From Pseudemcibacter aquimaris (GTDB lineage: Bacteria > Pseudomonadota > Alphaproteobacteria > Sphingomonadales > Emcibacteraceae), in contig NZ_CP079800.1 of NCBI RefSeq assembly GCF_028869115.1, forward strand, positions 248,001 to 312,000: DNA of 64,000 nt. The letters run 5' to 3'. The position numbers were made by a program, and so were the translations under genes. Shown here piece after piece: positions 53,325 through 62,583 of the stretch. How positions within the stretch are numbered: position 1 is the first letter of the stretch; the number at the start of each line of letters is the position of its first letter. The notes under the pieces are model-generated. The model ran no database searches. It was not told the origin of the DNA and saw nothing but the letters and a program-made list of their open reading frames with translations.

Positions 53325-55298
53325 TTATAATTTCGCTTTGATTTGTGAAACGAGGTTTTCTTTCGTTACACCAAAATGTTTGTATAGGTCTTTTGCCGGG
53401 GCAGAAGCACCAAATTCGTCAATACCGATCTTAACACCGTTACGGCCAACATATTTGTCCCAGCCGTATGTGCTTCCCGCTTCGATAGATGCATATACAG
53501 ATGTATTTCCAAGAACACTGTCTTGGTAATCCGCAGGTTGAGCATCAAATGTTTCTGTCGAAGGCATAGAAACAACACGAGTTGGCGTGCCGTCTGCTTC
53601 AAGCTCGGCTTGTGCTTCGATCGCAATTTCAACTTCGGAACCAGTGGCAATGATTGTAACTTTGGCGTCACTGCTTGCTTCACTGATCACGTAACCGCCC
53701 TTGGCACATAGATTTTCATCTGTATGTTCAAGGCGTGCTTGCTTAAGTCCCTGGCGGGTCAGCACAAGGATCGATGGTGTGTCTTTGTCTTCAAGTGCTG
53801 CGAGCCAGCATTCAGCCGTTTCAATCGCATCACAAGGACGGAATACATTCACGTTCGGCATCGCACGAAGGCTTGCCAGATGTTCAATCGGTTGGTGGGT
53901 CGGGCCGTCTTCGCCAAGGCCGATACTGTCATGTGACATCACGTATACAACGCGTTGTTCCATAAGAGCACTTAGGCGAATTGCCGGACGACAATAATCT
54001 GTAAACACCATGAACGTACCGCCATATGGCATATATTCACCATGAAGCGCCATGCCGTTCATCGCTGCAGCCATACCAAATTCACGCACACCGTAATACA
54101 TGTAACGGCCAGTGAAATCATCTGGTTTGATCGGACTTAGGTCCTTTGTCAGGGTCATGTTTGACCCGGTAAGGTCCGCAGAACCACCGATTGTTTCTTG
54201 CATGATTGGGTTGATCACCTCAAGCGCCATTTGCGATGCGATACGCGTTGCTGGCCCAACCGGGTTTTCAGCCAGATCTTTTTTGTATGCGTTAATCGCA
54301 GGAACAAGGTCAGCCGGAAGGTCTTTATTCAGGCGACGGTTAAAGTCTGCCTTTACATCGTCAGCAAGGGCTTCAAATTTTTCTTTCCATGCCGCAGATG
54401 CAGAAGCACCGCGTGCGCCCGCTTCGCGCCATGCTTTAAGCACATCATCTGGAACAACAAACGGATCATGTGGCCAGTTCAAAAACTCACGCGTTGCTGC
54501 GATTTCTTCGTCACCAAGTGGTGCGCCGTGGGTTGCGGATGTGCCACCCTTGTTCGGTGAACCGTAACCAATTGTTGTTTTACATGCGATCAGCGATGGA
54601 CGATCATCGTCTTGTGCCGCTTTAAGTGCGGCTGCAACAGCGTCCGTGTCATGACCATCAACGGCAATTGTATGCCAGTTTGACGCTTCAAAACGTTTTA
54701 GCTGATCATCAGACGTTGTCATGTCTGTTTCACCGTCAATACAGATGCTGTTGTCGTCCCAAAGAACGATCAATTTACCAAGCTTAAGGTGACCTGCTTG
54801 TGAGATCGCTTCTTGTGAAACGCCTTCCATTAAGCAACCGTCACCAGCAATCACATATGTGTAATGATCAACAACATCACCCATACGTGCAGCGCTTAAT
54901 TTTTCAGCTGCTGCAAAACCAACGGATGTTGCGATACCCTGACCCAGTGGGCCAGTTGTCATTTCAATACCCGGTGCTTCACCAAATTCAGGGTGCCCCG
55001 CACATGGTTGATGCAGTTTACGGAAGTTTTTGATGTCTTCAATTGTTGGGTTTTTATAACCTGTCAAATAAAGCAGGGAATAGATCAGCATGGAACCATG
55101 TCCAGCTGACAGAATAAATCGGTCACGATCCGGCCATTCTGGCCAGCTTGGGTCAAATTTCATGAATTCTGTGAAAAGTACAGTGGCTGTATCAGCCATT
55201 CCCATTGGCATTCCGGGATGTCCAGACTTGGCTGCCTGAACCGCATCCATGCTAAGTGCACGAATTGCGTTTGCCATTTCCCTTTTTGACGCAGTCAT
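53325..55298 (-). CDS. tkt: Transketolase
   Basis: 657 residues from ATG 55298 (MTASKREMANAIRALSMDAV), matching the family N-terminus; the open frame to 55373 adds 25 atypical residues. Landmarks are AKSGHPGMPMGMAD, the thiamine diphosphate motif region GDGCLMEGVSQEA to WDDNSICIDG, HDSIGLGEDGPTHQP and the C-terminal SIEAGSTYGWDKYVG. It transfers two-carbon units between pentose and hexose phosphates. It is the first gene of tkt-gap-pgk and is divergent from the coiled-coil gene beside zapA. Confidence 0.96.
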   Translation of the reverse strand: MTASKREMANAIRALSMDAVQAAKSGHPGMPMGMADTATVLFTEFMKFDPSWPEWPDRDRFILSAGHGSMLIYSLLYLTGYKNPTIEDIKNFRKLHQPCAGHPEFGEAPGIEMTTGPLGQGIATSVGFAAAEKLSAARMGDVVDHYTYVIAGDGCLMEGVSQEAISQAGHLKLGKLIVLWDDNSICIDGETDMTTSDDQLKRFEASNWHTIAVDGHDTDAVAAALKAAQDDDRPSLIACKTTIGYGSPNKGGTSATHGAPLGDEEIAATREFLNWPHDPFVVPDDVLKAWREAGARGASASAAWKEKFEALADDVKADFNRRLNKDLPADLVPAINAYKKDLAENPVGPATRIASQMALEVINPIMQETIGGSADLTGSNMTLTKDLSPIKPDDFTGRYMYYGVREFGMAAAMNGMALHGEYMPYGGTFMVFTDYCRPAIRLSALMEQRVVYVMSHDSIGLGEDGPTHQPIEHLASLRAMPNVNVFRPCDAIETAECWLAALEDKDTPSILVLTRQGLKQARLEHTDENLCAKGGYVISEASSDAKVTIIATGSEVEIAIEAQAELEADGTPTRVVSMPSTETFDAQPADYQDSVLGNTSVYASIEAGSTYGWDKYVGRNGVKIGIDEFGASAPAKDLYKHFGVTKENLVSQIKAKL

Positions 55299-55440
55299 TT
55301 TTTTAAAAAAAGCCTTATAAAATATTTTAATTTTTACCCGAAAAATTTCGGGAAAAATATCGAACCAGTTCAAACAAAAATTCCTATCTGAATTTTATGG
55401 GCGCACAATGGACTTTCTTGGGCCTTGGGTCAATATTCTT

Positions 55441-55557
55441 GTGCGAAAAATAGCAGATTTTGTGCGAACTTTTCACTTTTTTTGCTCGTTTTCTACAATA
55501 TCTAGCTTTTTGGTGGATTTTTTTCTTAAAATGTTGCTAGCATGAGTGCGAAAAATA
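55441..55557. repeat. Repeated GTGCGAAAAATA words in the tkt/zapA divergent region
   Basis: GTGCGAAAAATA occurs at 55441-55452 and 55546-55557, and the shorter GTGCGAA at 55462-55468. All lie in the 289-base gap between tkt (minus) and the coiled-coil gene (plus). The remainder of the gap is AT-rich with T-runs and no other feature I can support. They may be regulator sites. The last copy ends 30 bases before the coiled-coil gene. Confidence 0.35.
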
Positions 55558-55587
55558 AAGAAAAAAATAAATATTGGGATTTTAGAA

Positions 55588-55905
55588 ATGTCACAGAATG
55601 AAACGCGACTTTCCGCGGAAAAAACCGTGATGGCACTAGAGGAAGTTTTAGGAAGACTTGAAAAAGCAATTGCCTCAAATAAGGCGATAGGCCAGTCTGG
55701 CTCTAGTGAACAGGCCGATTTTATCCATCAACTTGAAAAAGAAAATCGTGCTTTAACCCGTGAACTCGAGGTGGCCCGCGCCAATGTCGAAAAGCTGGAA
55801 GAGCGTGTTGAGCACCTCGAAAAGGCGGGCGACTCGGCGGAAAAAGAAATGGGGTTGATGATAAAACAGCTCGACAGCATCATTGCTGATCAAAACGCGC
55901 ATTAA
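55588..55905 (+). CDS. Small coiled-coil protein next to zapA (DUF4164-like)
   Basis: 105 residues from ATG 55588 (MSQNETRLSAEKTV). A GTG at 55546 would add 14 lysine-rich residues and lies inside a repeat word. The region 40-95 is a strong heptad coiled coil (IHQLEKENRALTRELEVARANVEKLEERVEHLEKA). A small coiled-coil gene before zapA is common in alphaproteobacteria, where it is annotated DUF4164. It probably works with ZapA at the division ring, by analogy with ZapB. That role is inference. The gap to zapA is 17 bases. Confidence 0.78.
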   Translation: MSQNETRLSAEKTVMALEEVLGRLEKAIASNKAIGQSGSSEQADFIHQLEKENRALTRELEVARANVEKLEERVEHLEKAGDSAEKEMGLMIKQLDSIIADQNAH

Positions 55906-55922
55906 TCAGAAAGGCAAAAATC

Positions 55923-56240
55923 ATGGGTCAGGTTACCGTTTCATTTAATAATCAGGAACATCATCTTGCCTGTCAGGATGGTGGTGAAGACAGACTTCTT
56001 GAACTTGCATCTTATGTTGATAAGCGTGCATCCGTTTTACAGGAACACCTTGGAAAGGTTGGGGATACAAGGCTTTTATTAATGACATCCATCATGCTTG
56101 CGGATGAACTTCAGGATTTAAATGATGGGGAAATGCCATCAAATGCTGAGGCGGACGCGGAACTTAAACGCATGGATGTGGCCATGGGCAAGGCGATCCT
56201 GAAAATTGAAGAAATAGCCAAATCGTTGGAAGCTTCCTAA
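55923..56240 (+). CDS. zapA: Cell division protein ZapA
   Basis: 105 residues. The N-terminal beta domain VTVSFNNQEHHLACQDGGEDRLLELASYVDKRA and the following helix (RLLLMTSIMLADELQD) match ZapA, which bundles FtsZ filaments at mid-cell. AAAGGCAAAAATC precedes the ATG. It is followed by 6S RNA and the formyl-THF cyclo-ligase, the conserved zapA-ssrS-fau arrangement of proteobacteria. Confidence 0.93.
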   Translation: MGQVTVSFNNQEHHLACQDGGEDRLLELASYVDKRASVLQEHLGKVGDTRLLLMTSIMLADELQDLNDGEMPSNAEADAELKRMDVAMGKAILKIEEIAKSLEAS

Positions 56241-56257
56241 AATATCTGAACTTCGCA

Positions 56258-56286
56258 TTGCTCTTGCATTCAATAATCATTAAATA
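56258..56286 (+). promoter_or_regulatory. Promoter of 6S RNA
   Basis: TTGCTC (56258-56263), a 17-base spacer and TAAATA (56281-56286), placing the start near 56291-56293. This coincides with the first base of the terminal stem of the RNA. Confidence 0.55.
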
Positions 56287-56289
56287 AGG

Positions 56290-56455
56290 GCTGCGGGTAC
56301 TGCTCTGTTGGTGTCTCATATTATCCCCGGGGCGATAATTCTCCATCGGGAGCTGCCTCTGTTAGGGTCGTGGCCTTATTATCGCGGCGCCCACCTATAC
56401 GTATTAGGTTCTGGAGGATAAAATAGAATTCACGGCCGATCGGTCCCGCACCTTC
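56290..56455 (+). ncRNA. ssrS: 6S RNA
   Basis: The gap between zapA and the formyl-THF cyclo-ligase holds a GC-rich structured stretch in AT-rich surroundings. The terminal stem pairs TGCGGG (56292-56297) with CCCGCA (56445-56450). The interior shows the 6S-like order: GTGTCTCATATTATCCCCGG on the 5' side, GGAGCTGCCTCTGTTAGGG in the middle and TTCTGGAGGATA near the 3' side. Length is about 160 nt, as in other alphaproteobacteria. 6S RNA mimics an open promoter and binds the housekeeping RNA polymerase. The exact ends are estimated; a covariance search would settle them. Confidence 0.8.
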
Positions 56456-56476
56456 ATAATTTAAAGAATTTAAAAA

Positions 56477-57037
56477 ATGATCGATAAAGCAGATTTAAGA
56501 AAAAACGCGAAAATCAAACGCAAGGAAGCACGTGATAATGATGGCGGTATGGCCGCAAGATTGATTGCGTCAAAAATCATCATGATGGAAGAATTGGACG
56601 AGGTAAAAACCGTTGCCGGATATGTCCCTATTCAGGATGAACTTGATTTGATGGTAACGTTAAAGGCGCTCCATACCGCACGTTTTCCAATAGCGCTGCC
56701 GGGTATTGTTGGTGATGATAAACCACTTGAATTTCGGTCATGGGATATGAGGTCGGAACTTAAAGACGGCCCTTTTGGCACAAAAGAAAGTGCGGAAGAT
56801 GTTGTGACGCCAGAAGTCATTCTAGTTCCGCTTCTTGCCTTTGATGAAAATGGTGGTCGTCTTGGTTATGGTGGTGGCTTTTATGATCGCACCTTATCCA
56901 AATTACGTGCTGAAAATGCAGATTTGATTGCAGTGGGGATTGCTTATGAAGGGCAAAAGATTGATCAGGTGCCAATGGATGATTATGATCAGCGACTGGA
57001 TATGATTGTAACTGAAAAAGAATTTTATAGGGTTTAA
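56477..57037 (+). CDS. 5-formyltetrahydrofolate cyclo-ligase
   Basis: 186 residues. It converts 5-formyl-THF to 5,10-methenyl-THF with ATP. The family blocks are KADLRKNAKIKRKEA, AGYVPIQDELD, the substrate block PLLAFDENGGRLGYGGGFYDRTL and DYDQRLDMIVTE. It lies directly after 6S RNA, the usual place (ygfA/fau). It is followed by the YmdB-like gene after four bases. It replenishes one-carbon folates, which also feed the metF/metH region elsewhere in the window. Confidence 0.94.
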   Translation: MIDKADLRKNAKIKRKEARDNDGGMAARLIASKIIMMEELDEVKTVAGYVPIQDELDLMVTLKALHTARFPIALPGIVGDDKPLEFRSWDMRSELKDGPFGTKESAEDVVTPEVILVPLLAFDENGGRLGYGGGFYDRTLSKLRAENADLIAVGIAYEGQKIDQVPMDDYDQRLDMIVTEKEFYRV

Positions 57038-57041
57038 CACG

Positions 57042-57857
57042 GTGAAAGTAGTTTACTTAGGCGATATCATGGGACGAAGCGGCAGAAATGTCGTGCTTGA
57101 AAGATTGCCGGAAATTAAAGAACGTCTGAAACCCGATTTTATCGTGGTAAATGGTGAAAATGCGGCGGCAGGGTTTGGTATCACCGGCAAAATCGCAAAC
57201 GAACTCTTTGAAAATGGCGTTGATGTCATTTCGACGGGCAACCATGTCTGGGACCAAAAAGAAACCAAAACATATATCAATACGGAAAAACGCATGATCC
57301 GCCCGATCAATTACCCAGAAGGTACGCCTGGCAAAGGTTCAGTCATTGTCGAAGATAACCGCGGCCGTAAAATGCTTGTCGTGAATGCAATGGGGCGTGT
57401 GTTTATGGACCCGCTAGATGACCCATTTAAAGCGGTGGATCAGGAATTAAAAAAATACCCGCTTGGTAGTGCCGTGAAATTCGTTCTTGTGGATATGCAT
57501 GCGGAAGCGACATCGGAAAAAATGGCCATGGGCCAATACCTTGATGGAAGAGCGTCGCTGGTTGTGGGAACTCATAGCCATATTCCAACCGCAGATGCGC
57601 AAATTTTTGATGGCGGTACTGCGTATCAAACGGATGCGGGCATGTGCGGTGATTATGACAGTGTGATCGGCATGGATAAAGTGGAACCAATTAACCGTTT
57701 TACCAAGAAAATGCGCGCGGACCGCTATAGTCCGGCATTGGGTGAAGCCACACTTTGCGGTGTATATGTTGAAACAGATGATAAAACAGGCCATGCCACA
57801 CGCATTGATCCAATCCGTCTTGGTGGACGTTTAAAGGAAACTTTTCCTGAAAATTAG
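57042..57857 (+). CDS. YmdB-like metallophosphoesterase (TIGR00282 family)
   Basis: 271 residues with a GTG start (ACGGTGAAAGTAG). Metal-binding motifs are GDIMGRSGRNVV (Asp), VNGENAAAGFG (Asn-Glu), STGNHVWD (catalytic His), DMHAEATSEK (His) and GTHSHIPTAD (His-x-His). B. subtilis YmdB is a cyclic-nucleotide phosphodiesterase that affects biofilm and sporulation genes; the substrate in proteobacteria is unknown. It is four bases after the cyclo-ligase and about 100 bases before yebC, so it may share a transcript with the former. Confidence 0.9.
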   Translation: MKVVYLGDIMGRSGRNVVLERLPEIKERLKPDFIVVNGENAAAGFGITGKIANELFENGVDVISTGNHVWDQKETKTYINTEKRMIRPINYPEGTPGKGSVIVEDNRGRKMLVVNAMGRVFMDPLDDPFKAVDQELKKYPLGSAVKFVLVDMHAEATSEKMAMGQYLDGRASLVVGTHSHIPTADAQIFDGGTAYQTDAGMCGDYDSVIGMDKVEPINRFTKKMRADRYSPALGEATLCGVYVETDDKTGHATRIDPIRLGGRLKETFPEN

Positions 57858-57958
57858 TGAAAAACGGTTCACAAATGGGACTCGTTGGTTTATCAAGGGT
57901 TCATACACAAAATTATCACAAAATCAGACCCGTCTCAGGGTGATTAAGAGAGAAGAAA

Positions 57959-58708
57959 ATGGCAGGCCATTCCAAGTTTAAAAATATTATGCACAGAAAA
58001 GGGGCGCAGGATAAAAAACGCTCCTCACTATTCAGTAAGTTATCAAAAGAAATTACCGTTGCTGCGAAAATGGGCGGACCAGACCTGGATGCGAACCCGC
58101 GTCTTCGTCTTGCGGTACAAAACGCGCGTTCAAACAGTATGCCGAAAGATAATATCCAACGTGCGATTAATAAATCACAAGGCGGCGATAGCGATAACTA
58201 TGAAGAAATCCGCTACGAAGGATTTGGTCCGGCTGGAACAGCGATTATCGTTGAAAGTCTTACCGATAACCGTAACCGTGCGGTAACTGAAATCCGTACT
58301 GCATTTTCAAAAAATGGCGGCAACCTTGGTGAAACAGGAAGCGTATCTTACCAGTTTGATAAGGTTGGCGAAATCATTTTCGAAGAAAGCAATGTTTCAG
58401 CAGACGACATGTTTGAACAGGCGCTTGAGGCTGGCGCCGATAATGTTGAATCTGATGAAAATACACATGAAATTACATGTGCGATGGAAGATCTCAACAC
58501 AGTGTCATCTGCGCTTACAGAAGCGGTTGGCGAAGAGCCAAAATCAGCAAAACTGATCTGGAAAGCACAAAATACAATCGAACTTGATCTGGAAGGCGCA
58601 ACAAAGCTGATGAAGATGCTTGATGTGCTAGAGGATCTTGATGATGTTCAAAACGTATATGGTAACTATGATATTCCTGACGATGTGATGGAGAAACTTG
58701 GCGCGTGA
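57959..58708 (+). CDS. yebC: YebC/PmpR family protein
   Basis: 249 residues, the usual size. The N-terminus [20 protein letters not shown] and the blocks [18 protein letters not shown] and [14 protein letters not shown] are diagnostic. Earlier work described the family as transcription regulators; recent work shows some members help ribosomes pass polyproline stretches. It sits upstream of ruvC with a GTGA overlap (58705-58708), the classic order near Holliday-junction genes. AAGAGAGAAGAAA precedes the ATG. Confidence 0.95.
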   Translation: MAGHSKFKNIMHRKGAQDKKRSSLFSKLSKEITVAAKMGGPDLDANPRLRLAVQNARSNSMPKDNIQRAINKSQGGDSDNYEEIRYEGFGPAGTAIIVESLTDNRNRAVTEIRTAFSKNGGNLGETGSVSYQFDKVGEIIFEESNVSADDMFEQALEAGADNVESDENTHEITCAMEDLNTVSSALTEAVGEEPKSAKLIWKAQNTIELDLEGATKLMKMLDVLEDLDDVQNVYGNYDIPDDVMEKLGA

Positions 58709-59271
58709 CAACAGGCCGACAACGTTTAATAGGGTTGGACCCGGGTCTTAGAAAAACCGGCTGGGGCATCATTGATGTTGAAGGGTCCCGCCTTAGTCAC
58801 GTTGCAAATGGCATTGTTAAATCTGACGCTAATTTATCACTCGCGGAACGTTTGGTTCAACTTTACGACGGATTAGGTCAGGTGATATCTGATTGGGAAC
58901 CTGTTTCCGCCGCCGTTGAAGAAACATTCGTTAATAAAAACCCAAATTCAACATTAAAACTGGGGCAGGCGCGCGGTGTATCATTATTGGTGCCGGCGTT
59001 ATCCGGGATTCCGGTTTCGGAATATTCGCCAAACCATATTAAAAAATCTGTGGTTGGTTCTGGACATGCTGGAAAAGAACAAGTGACCGCAATGCTTGGC
59101 ATTTTGTTACCGGGTGTTAAGATAAACGGCGAAGACGCCGGAGACGCGCTTGCGGTTGCCATATGTCATGCCCACAGTGGTGGTGCACATGGCCGGTTAA
59201 GCGAAGCAATAAAAGGAAGCGGTGTAAAGGGAAGCGGCGCGCAAATAATTATGAAGGGGAGCCGACATTGA
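58705..59271 (+). CDS. ruvC: Holliday junction resolvase RuvC
   Basis: 188 residues with a GTG start overlapping the yebC stop. The four acidic active-site residues are visible: Asp in [12 protein letters not shown], Glu in [11 protein letters not shown], and two Asp in [16 protein letters not shown]. RuvC cleaves four-way junctions symmetrically after RuvAB migration. The TGA stop (59269-59271) overlaps the TTG start of ruvA. Length is slightly more than E. coli RuvC (173), because of a basic, low-complexity C-terminal tail ([10 protein letters not shown]). Confidence 0.94.
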   Translation: MTTGRQRLIGLDPGLRKTGWGIIDVEGSRLSHVANGIVKSDANLSLAERLVQLYDGLGQVISDWEPVSAAVEETFVNKNPNSTLKLGQARGVSLLVPALSGIPVSEYSPNHIKKSVVGSGHAGKEQVTAMLGILLPGVKINGEDAGDALAVAICHAHSGGAHGRLSEAIKGSGVKGSGAQIIMKGSRH

Positions 59272-59867
59272 TTGCCAAATTAAGGGGATTATTAGACAGT
59301 TTTGGTGATGACTGGTGCATTGTCGATGTAAACGGTGTTGGTTATTATGTTTTTTGTTCTTCCAGAACGCTTGATAAATTAAATGGCCTTGGTGAAGAGG
59401 TCACATTATTGATCGAAACCCATATCCGCGAAGATCATTTCCATTTATTTGGTTTTGCCACTGAACTTGAGAGAGATTGGTTCACATTATTACAATCCGT
59501 GCAAGGCGTCGGGGCAAAAGTGGCGCTTGCTATTCTTTCTGCGGTAAATCCGGATGAACTTTCAAATTCAATTGCGGCGCAAGACAAAACCGTGGTGGGG
59601 CAGGCAAGCGGTGTTGGTCCAAAACTGGCAACACGTATTGTTAATGAACTTAAAGACAAGGTCGCGAAATTCGCCCTTGCCCCTGTTAAGGCCGAAAGTG
59701 GCAAACCTGCAAAATCAAGTTCGCTTGGTGATGCAGTATCGGCGCTAACGAACCTTGGATATAAACAGGCGGAAGCTTTTACCGTTGTGAATAAAGCGCT
59801 GAATGAAGGCGCAGATGATGATGTTCAGACATTAATCCGTCTTGGTCTTAAGGAGCTCGCGAAATGA
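59268..59867 (+). CDS. ruvA: Holliday junction branch migration protein RuvA
   Basis: 199 residues from TTG 59268, because this gives the family start (M)[11 protein letters not shown] and is preceded by GGGGAG at 59256-59261. The longer frame from 59163 reads through ruvC in another phase. The OB-fold contains [11 protein letters not shown], the helix-hairpin-helix region has [13 protein letters not shown] and [13 protein letters not shown], and domain III closes it. RuvA tetramers bind the junction and load RuvB. The stop overlaps the ruvB start by ATGA. Confidence 0.94.
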   Translation: MIAKLRGLLDSFGDDWCIVDVNGVGYYVFCSSRTLDKLNGLGEEVTLLIETHIREDHFHLFGFATELERDWFTLLQSVQGVGAKVALAILSAVNPDELSNSIAAQDKTVVGQASGVGPKLATRIVNELKDKVAKFALAPVKAESGKPAKSSSLGDAVSALTNLGYKQAEAFTVVNKALNEGADDDVQTLIRLGLKELAK

Positions 59868-60907
59868 GCGAAGACAGATTAATCAGCGGCAGTGAATTAC
59901 AGGGCGATTTTGATGCGTCGATCAGACCATCGACCCTTGGTGAATTTATTGGCCAGCGTAAAGCATGTGAAAATTTAAAAGTTTTTATCGAAGCTGCAAA
60001 AGCGCGCGGTAAAGCCCTTGATCATGTTCTTTTCTTTGGTCCGCCGGGACTGGGGAAAACGACATTGGCGCAGATTATGGCCCGGGAACTGGGGGTTAAT
60101 TTCCGTGCAACAGCGGGGCCGGTGATTTCAAAATCCGGTGATCTTGCCGCACTTCTTACCAACTTGGAAGAAAACGATATTCTTTTTATTGATGAAATTC
60201 ACCGCCTTAATCCTGCTGTGGAAGAAATTCTTTATCCGGCGATGGAAGATTTCCATCTTGATCTAATTATTGGTGAGGGGCCAGCCGCGCGTTCGGTACG
60301 AATTGATCTGCCGCCCTTTACGCTTGTTGGTGCCACAACAAGGTCGGGCCTTTTAACAACACCGCTTCGGGATCGTTTCGGTATTCCGACGCGTCTTAAT
60401 TTCTATGAACCAGAGGATCTCGAAAAAATCGTAAGCCGTGCGGCACGCGTTCTTGGTGTGGAAATGACAACGGACGGCGCCCTAGAAATTGCAAGACGTG
60501 CCCGTGGCACGCCCCGAATTGCAGGAAGACTTCTAAGGCGGGTTGCTGATTTCGCCCTTGTTGATGGTGGTGGTGCCGTGACGGCGGAAAAAGCCGATAG
60601 TGCGCTGCAGAGATTAGAAGTGGACGCCCACGGATTGGATGCGATGGATCATAAATATCTGCGCTGTATCGGTGAAAGTTATGGTGGCGGTCCAGTTGGG
60701 ATTGAAACACTGGCTGCGGCATTAAGTGAACCGCGCGATGCGATCGAAGATATTATTGAACCATATTTGATGCAAAAAGGACTTGTGCAGCGTACGCCAC
60801 GTGGTCGCATGTTGTCGCCGATGGCCTTTGATCATATCGGGCTTACGGCGCCAAAGAATTTTGAAACAAACCAACTTAATCTGTTGGATGAAGAGGCAAA
60901 AAAATAA
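59864..60907 (+). CDS. ruvB: Holliday junction branch migration helicase RuvB
   Basis: 347 residues. AAA+ landmarks are Walker [11 protein letters not shown], Walker [11 protein letters not shown], sensor 1 [10 protein letters not shown], the arginine finger in PLRDRFGI and sensor 2 [12 protein letters not shown], then a winged-helix domain ending [15 protein letters not shown]. It drives branch migration with RuvA. It starts four bases inside ruvA and is followed after two bases by ybgC, joining the ruv and tol clusters in one array. Confidence 0.97.
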   Translation: MSEDRLISGSELQGDFDASIRPSTLGEFIGQRKACENLKVFIEAAKARGKALDHVLFFGPPGLGKTTLAQIMARELGVNFRATAGPVISKSGDLAALLTNLEENDILFIDEIHRLNPAVEEILYPAMEDFHLDLIIGEGPAARSVRIDLPPFTLVGATTRSGLLTTPLRDRFGIPTRLNFYEPEDLEKIVSRAARVLGVEMTTDGALEIARRARGTPRIAGRLLRRVADFALVDGGGAVTAEKADSALQRLEVDAHGLDAMDHKYLRCIGESYGGGPVGIETLAAALSEPRDAIEDIIEPYLMQKGLVQRTPRGRMLSPMAFDHIGLTAPKNFETNQLNLLDEEAKK

Positions 60908-60909
60908 TA

Positions 60910-61350
60910 ATGACTGAAATTTTGCCACATTCTGGGGTTATGAAGGACAAAATACATCATTTTCCTATCCGTGTTTATTATGAAGACACAGATATAGGGG
61001 GCGTTGTTTATTACGCCAATTATTTAAAATACATGGAACGGGCCCGTTCTGAAATGCTGCGGGTTCTGGGTATTGATCAGGCAGAGATGTTAGATTATAA
61101 CCATTCCGATGATGTTGCCTTCGTTGTGAAACGCGCCGAAATTGATTTTAATAAAGGCGCAAGGTTTGACGACCATCTGGTGGTCAAAAGCGAAATTACA
61201 AAGCTTGGCGGTGCCAGTGTAATCATCAAACAGGATATTACACTTGATGATCATATTTTGGTCACAGGAATGATTAAAATAGCATCTGTCGGTCAAGACG
61301 GAAAAGCAAAACGATTGCCGGGGGCAATAAAAGAGAAATTAAAAATATAA
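60910..61350 (+). CDS. ybgC: YbgC family acyl-CoA thioesterase (Tol-Pal associated)
   Basis: 146 residues from ATG 60910, or 136 from ATG 60940, which lies behind CTGGGG and fits the common family length better. The hotdog fold active-site block is YYEDTDIGGVVYYANYLKYMERARSE with the catalytic Asp in E-D-T-D. It hydrolyses acyl-CoA and is coupled genetically to TolQ in many proteobacteria. The 28-base gap to tolQ contains a ribosome binding site (AGGGAACGG). Confidence 0.93.
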   Translation: MTEILPHSGVMKDKIHHFPIRVYYEDTDIGGVVYYANYLKYMERARSEMLRVLGIDQAEMLDYNHSDDVAFVVKRAEIDFNKGARFDDHLVVKSEITKLGGASVIIKQDITLDDHILVTGMIKIASVGQDGKAKRLPGAIKEKLKI

Positions 61351-61378
61351 TTATTGAATTTGTTAGTAGGGAACGGAA

Positions 61379-62137
61379 ATGGAAGAAGAAGTAGCACCAA
61401 GTGCGGCCGGCGCAATTGACGCAGTAGAGGCAGTTGATCTGGGCGGTACAGCTGCCGCAGCGCCAGATTTTACATTTTTTGGCATGTTTATGCAGGCTGA
61501 CTTTGTTGTTCAAAGTGTGATGCTGATGCTCTTGGGCGCGTCTGTCTGGTGTTGGGCGATTATTTATGACAAATATAAACGCCTACGCGAAGTTCGTGAA
61601 AAGGCCGATGATTTTGAAAATGAATTTTGGTCAGGCAACAGCTTAGAAGATCTTTATGACCGTACTCGTCATAATCCGGATCACCCGATTGCGATGCTTT
61701 TTGTGTCTGCCATGCGTGAATGGCAACGCTCGACAACAAACCGTACAGGTAAAATTGCCATGGGTGCACAAGAACGTATTTACCGTGTGATGCATGTGAC
61801 AGTTAGCCGCGAAATGGAGCGACTTGAACATTATTTAAGTGTGCTTGCAACCGTTGGTTCAACGGCGCCGTTTATTGGTCTGTTTGGTACCGTTTGGGGT
61901 ATCATGAACAGTTTCCAATCGATCGCATCAAGTAATAATTCATCGCTTGCGGTTGTGGCCCCCGGTATTGCCGAGGCACTCGCCGCGACGGCAATGGGTC
62001 TTGTGGCCGCGATCCCGGCGGTTGTTGCATATAACGTTCTATCGAATGATCTTGGGCGTTATGCAAACCGTATGGAAGGTTTCGCAGAAGAGTTTGGCAC
62101 CATTCTATCCCGTCAGATGGAAGAGGAGCACCATTAA
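61379..62137 (+). CDS. tolQ: TolQ, inner-membrane subunit of the Tol-Pal motor
   Basis: 252 residues with three membrane helices: about 42-62 (ADFVVQSVMLMLLGASVWCWAI), about 158-182 (VGSTAPFIGLFGTVWGIMNSF) and about 200-222 (APGIAEALAATAMGLVAAIPAV). The N-terminus is extended by an alanine/glutamate-rich stretch. TolQ with TolR uses the proton gradient to energise TolA for outer-membrane constriction at division. The stop overlaps the tolR start by one base (TAATG, 62135-62139). Confidence 0.95.
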   Translation: MEEEVAPSAAGAIDAVEAVDLGGTAAAAPDFTFFGMFMQADFVVQSVMLMLLGASVWCWAIIYDKYKRLREVREKADDFENEFWSGNSLEDLYDRTRHNPDHPIAMLFVSAMREWQRSTTNRTGKIAMGAQERIYRVMHVTVSREMERLEHYLSVLATVGSTAPFIGLFGTVWGIMNSFQSIASSNNSSLAVVAPGIAEALAATAMGLVAAIPAVVAYNVLSNDLGRYANRMEGFAEEFGTILSRQMEEEHH

Positions 62138-62577
62138 TGCAAATGCACGGCAATAAAGGTGGCAGCGGTCACCGCACCGGTTTTTCAAAACGCCATCAGC
62201 AAATGAGCGAAATTAACGTGACGCCATTTGTGGACGTGATGCTTGTGTTGCTTGTTGTGTTTATGGTGACGGCGCCACTTTTAACAGTGGGTGTTCCGAT
62301 TGATCTGCCGAATAGTCAGGCAAACAATTTGCCGGAAAATAATACGCCGCTTTCCATCACCATTGATGGTGAGGGTAAAATATATCTTCAGGACGAAGAA
62401 GTACGCCTTGAACAACTTGTGCCGCGTATTACGGTGATTTTTGAAAACCGTAAAGAAGACCGCATTTATGTTCATGGTGACGAGGGGGTAAGTTATGGCC
62501 GCGTGATGGAAGTCATGGGGCTTTTAAACGGTAACGGATTTTCAAGGGTGGCCATGGTCACTGATCCGGCGAGGTAA
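62137..62577 (+). CDS. tolR: TolR, proton-motor subunit
   Basis: 146 residues. The single helix carries the proton-relay aspartate: SEINVTPFVDVMLVLLVVF, where P-F-V-D-V-M is the ExbD/TolR signature. A basic N-terminal stretch (NKGGSGHRTGF) and a periplasmic domain (PLSITIDGEGKIYLQ, YGRVMEVMGLLNGNGFSRVAMVTD) complete it. It works with TolQ and TolA. ATG 62137 is the first of two possible starts; the second is two codons later. Confidence 0.95.
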   Translation: MQMHGNKGGSGHRTGFSKRHQQMSEINVTPFVDVMLVLLVVFMVTAPLLTVGVPIDLPNSQANNLPENNTPLSITIDGEGKIYLQDEEVRLEQLVPRITVIFENRKEDRIYVHGDEGVSYGRVMEVMGLLNGNGFSRVAMVTDPAR

Positions 62578-62583
62578 TTAAAT

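Noticed and set aside
54112-54567. 151-codon plus-strand open frame
   Set aside because: It lies wholly inside tkt on the other strand; composition and lack of a start signal mark it as a shadow.
59163-59267. N-terminal extension of RuvA
   Set aside because: This stretch is ruvC read in another phase; the RuvA family start and a ribosome binding site are at 59268.
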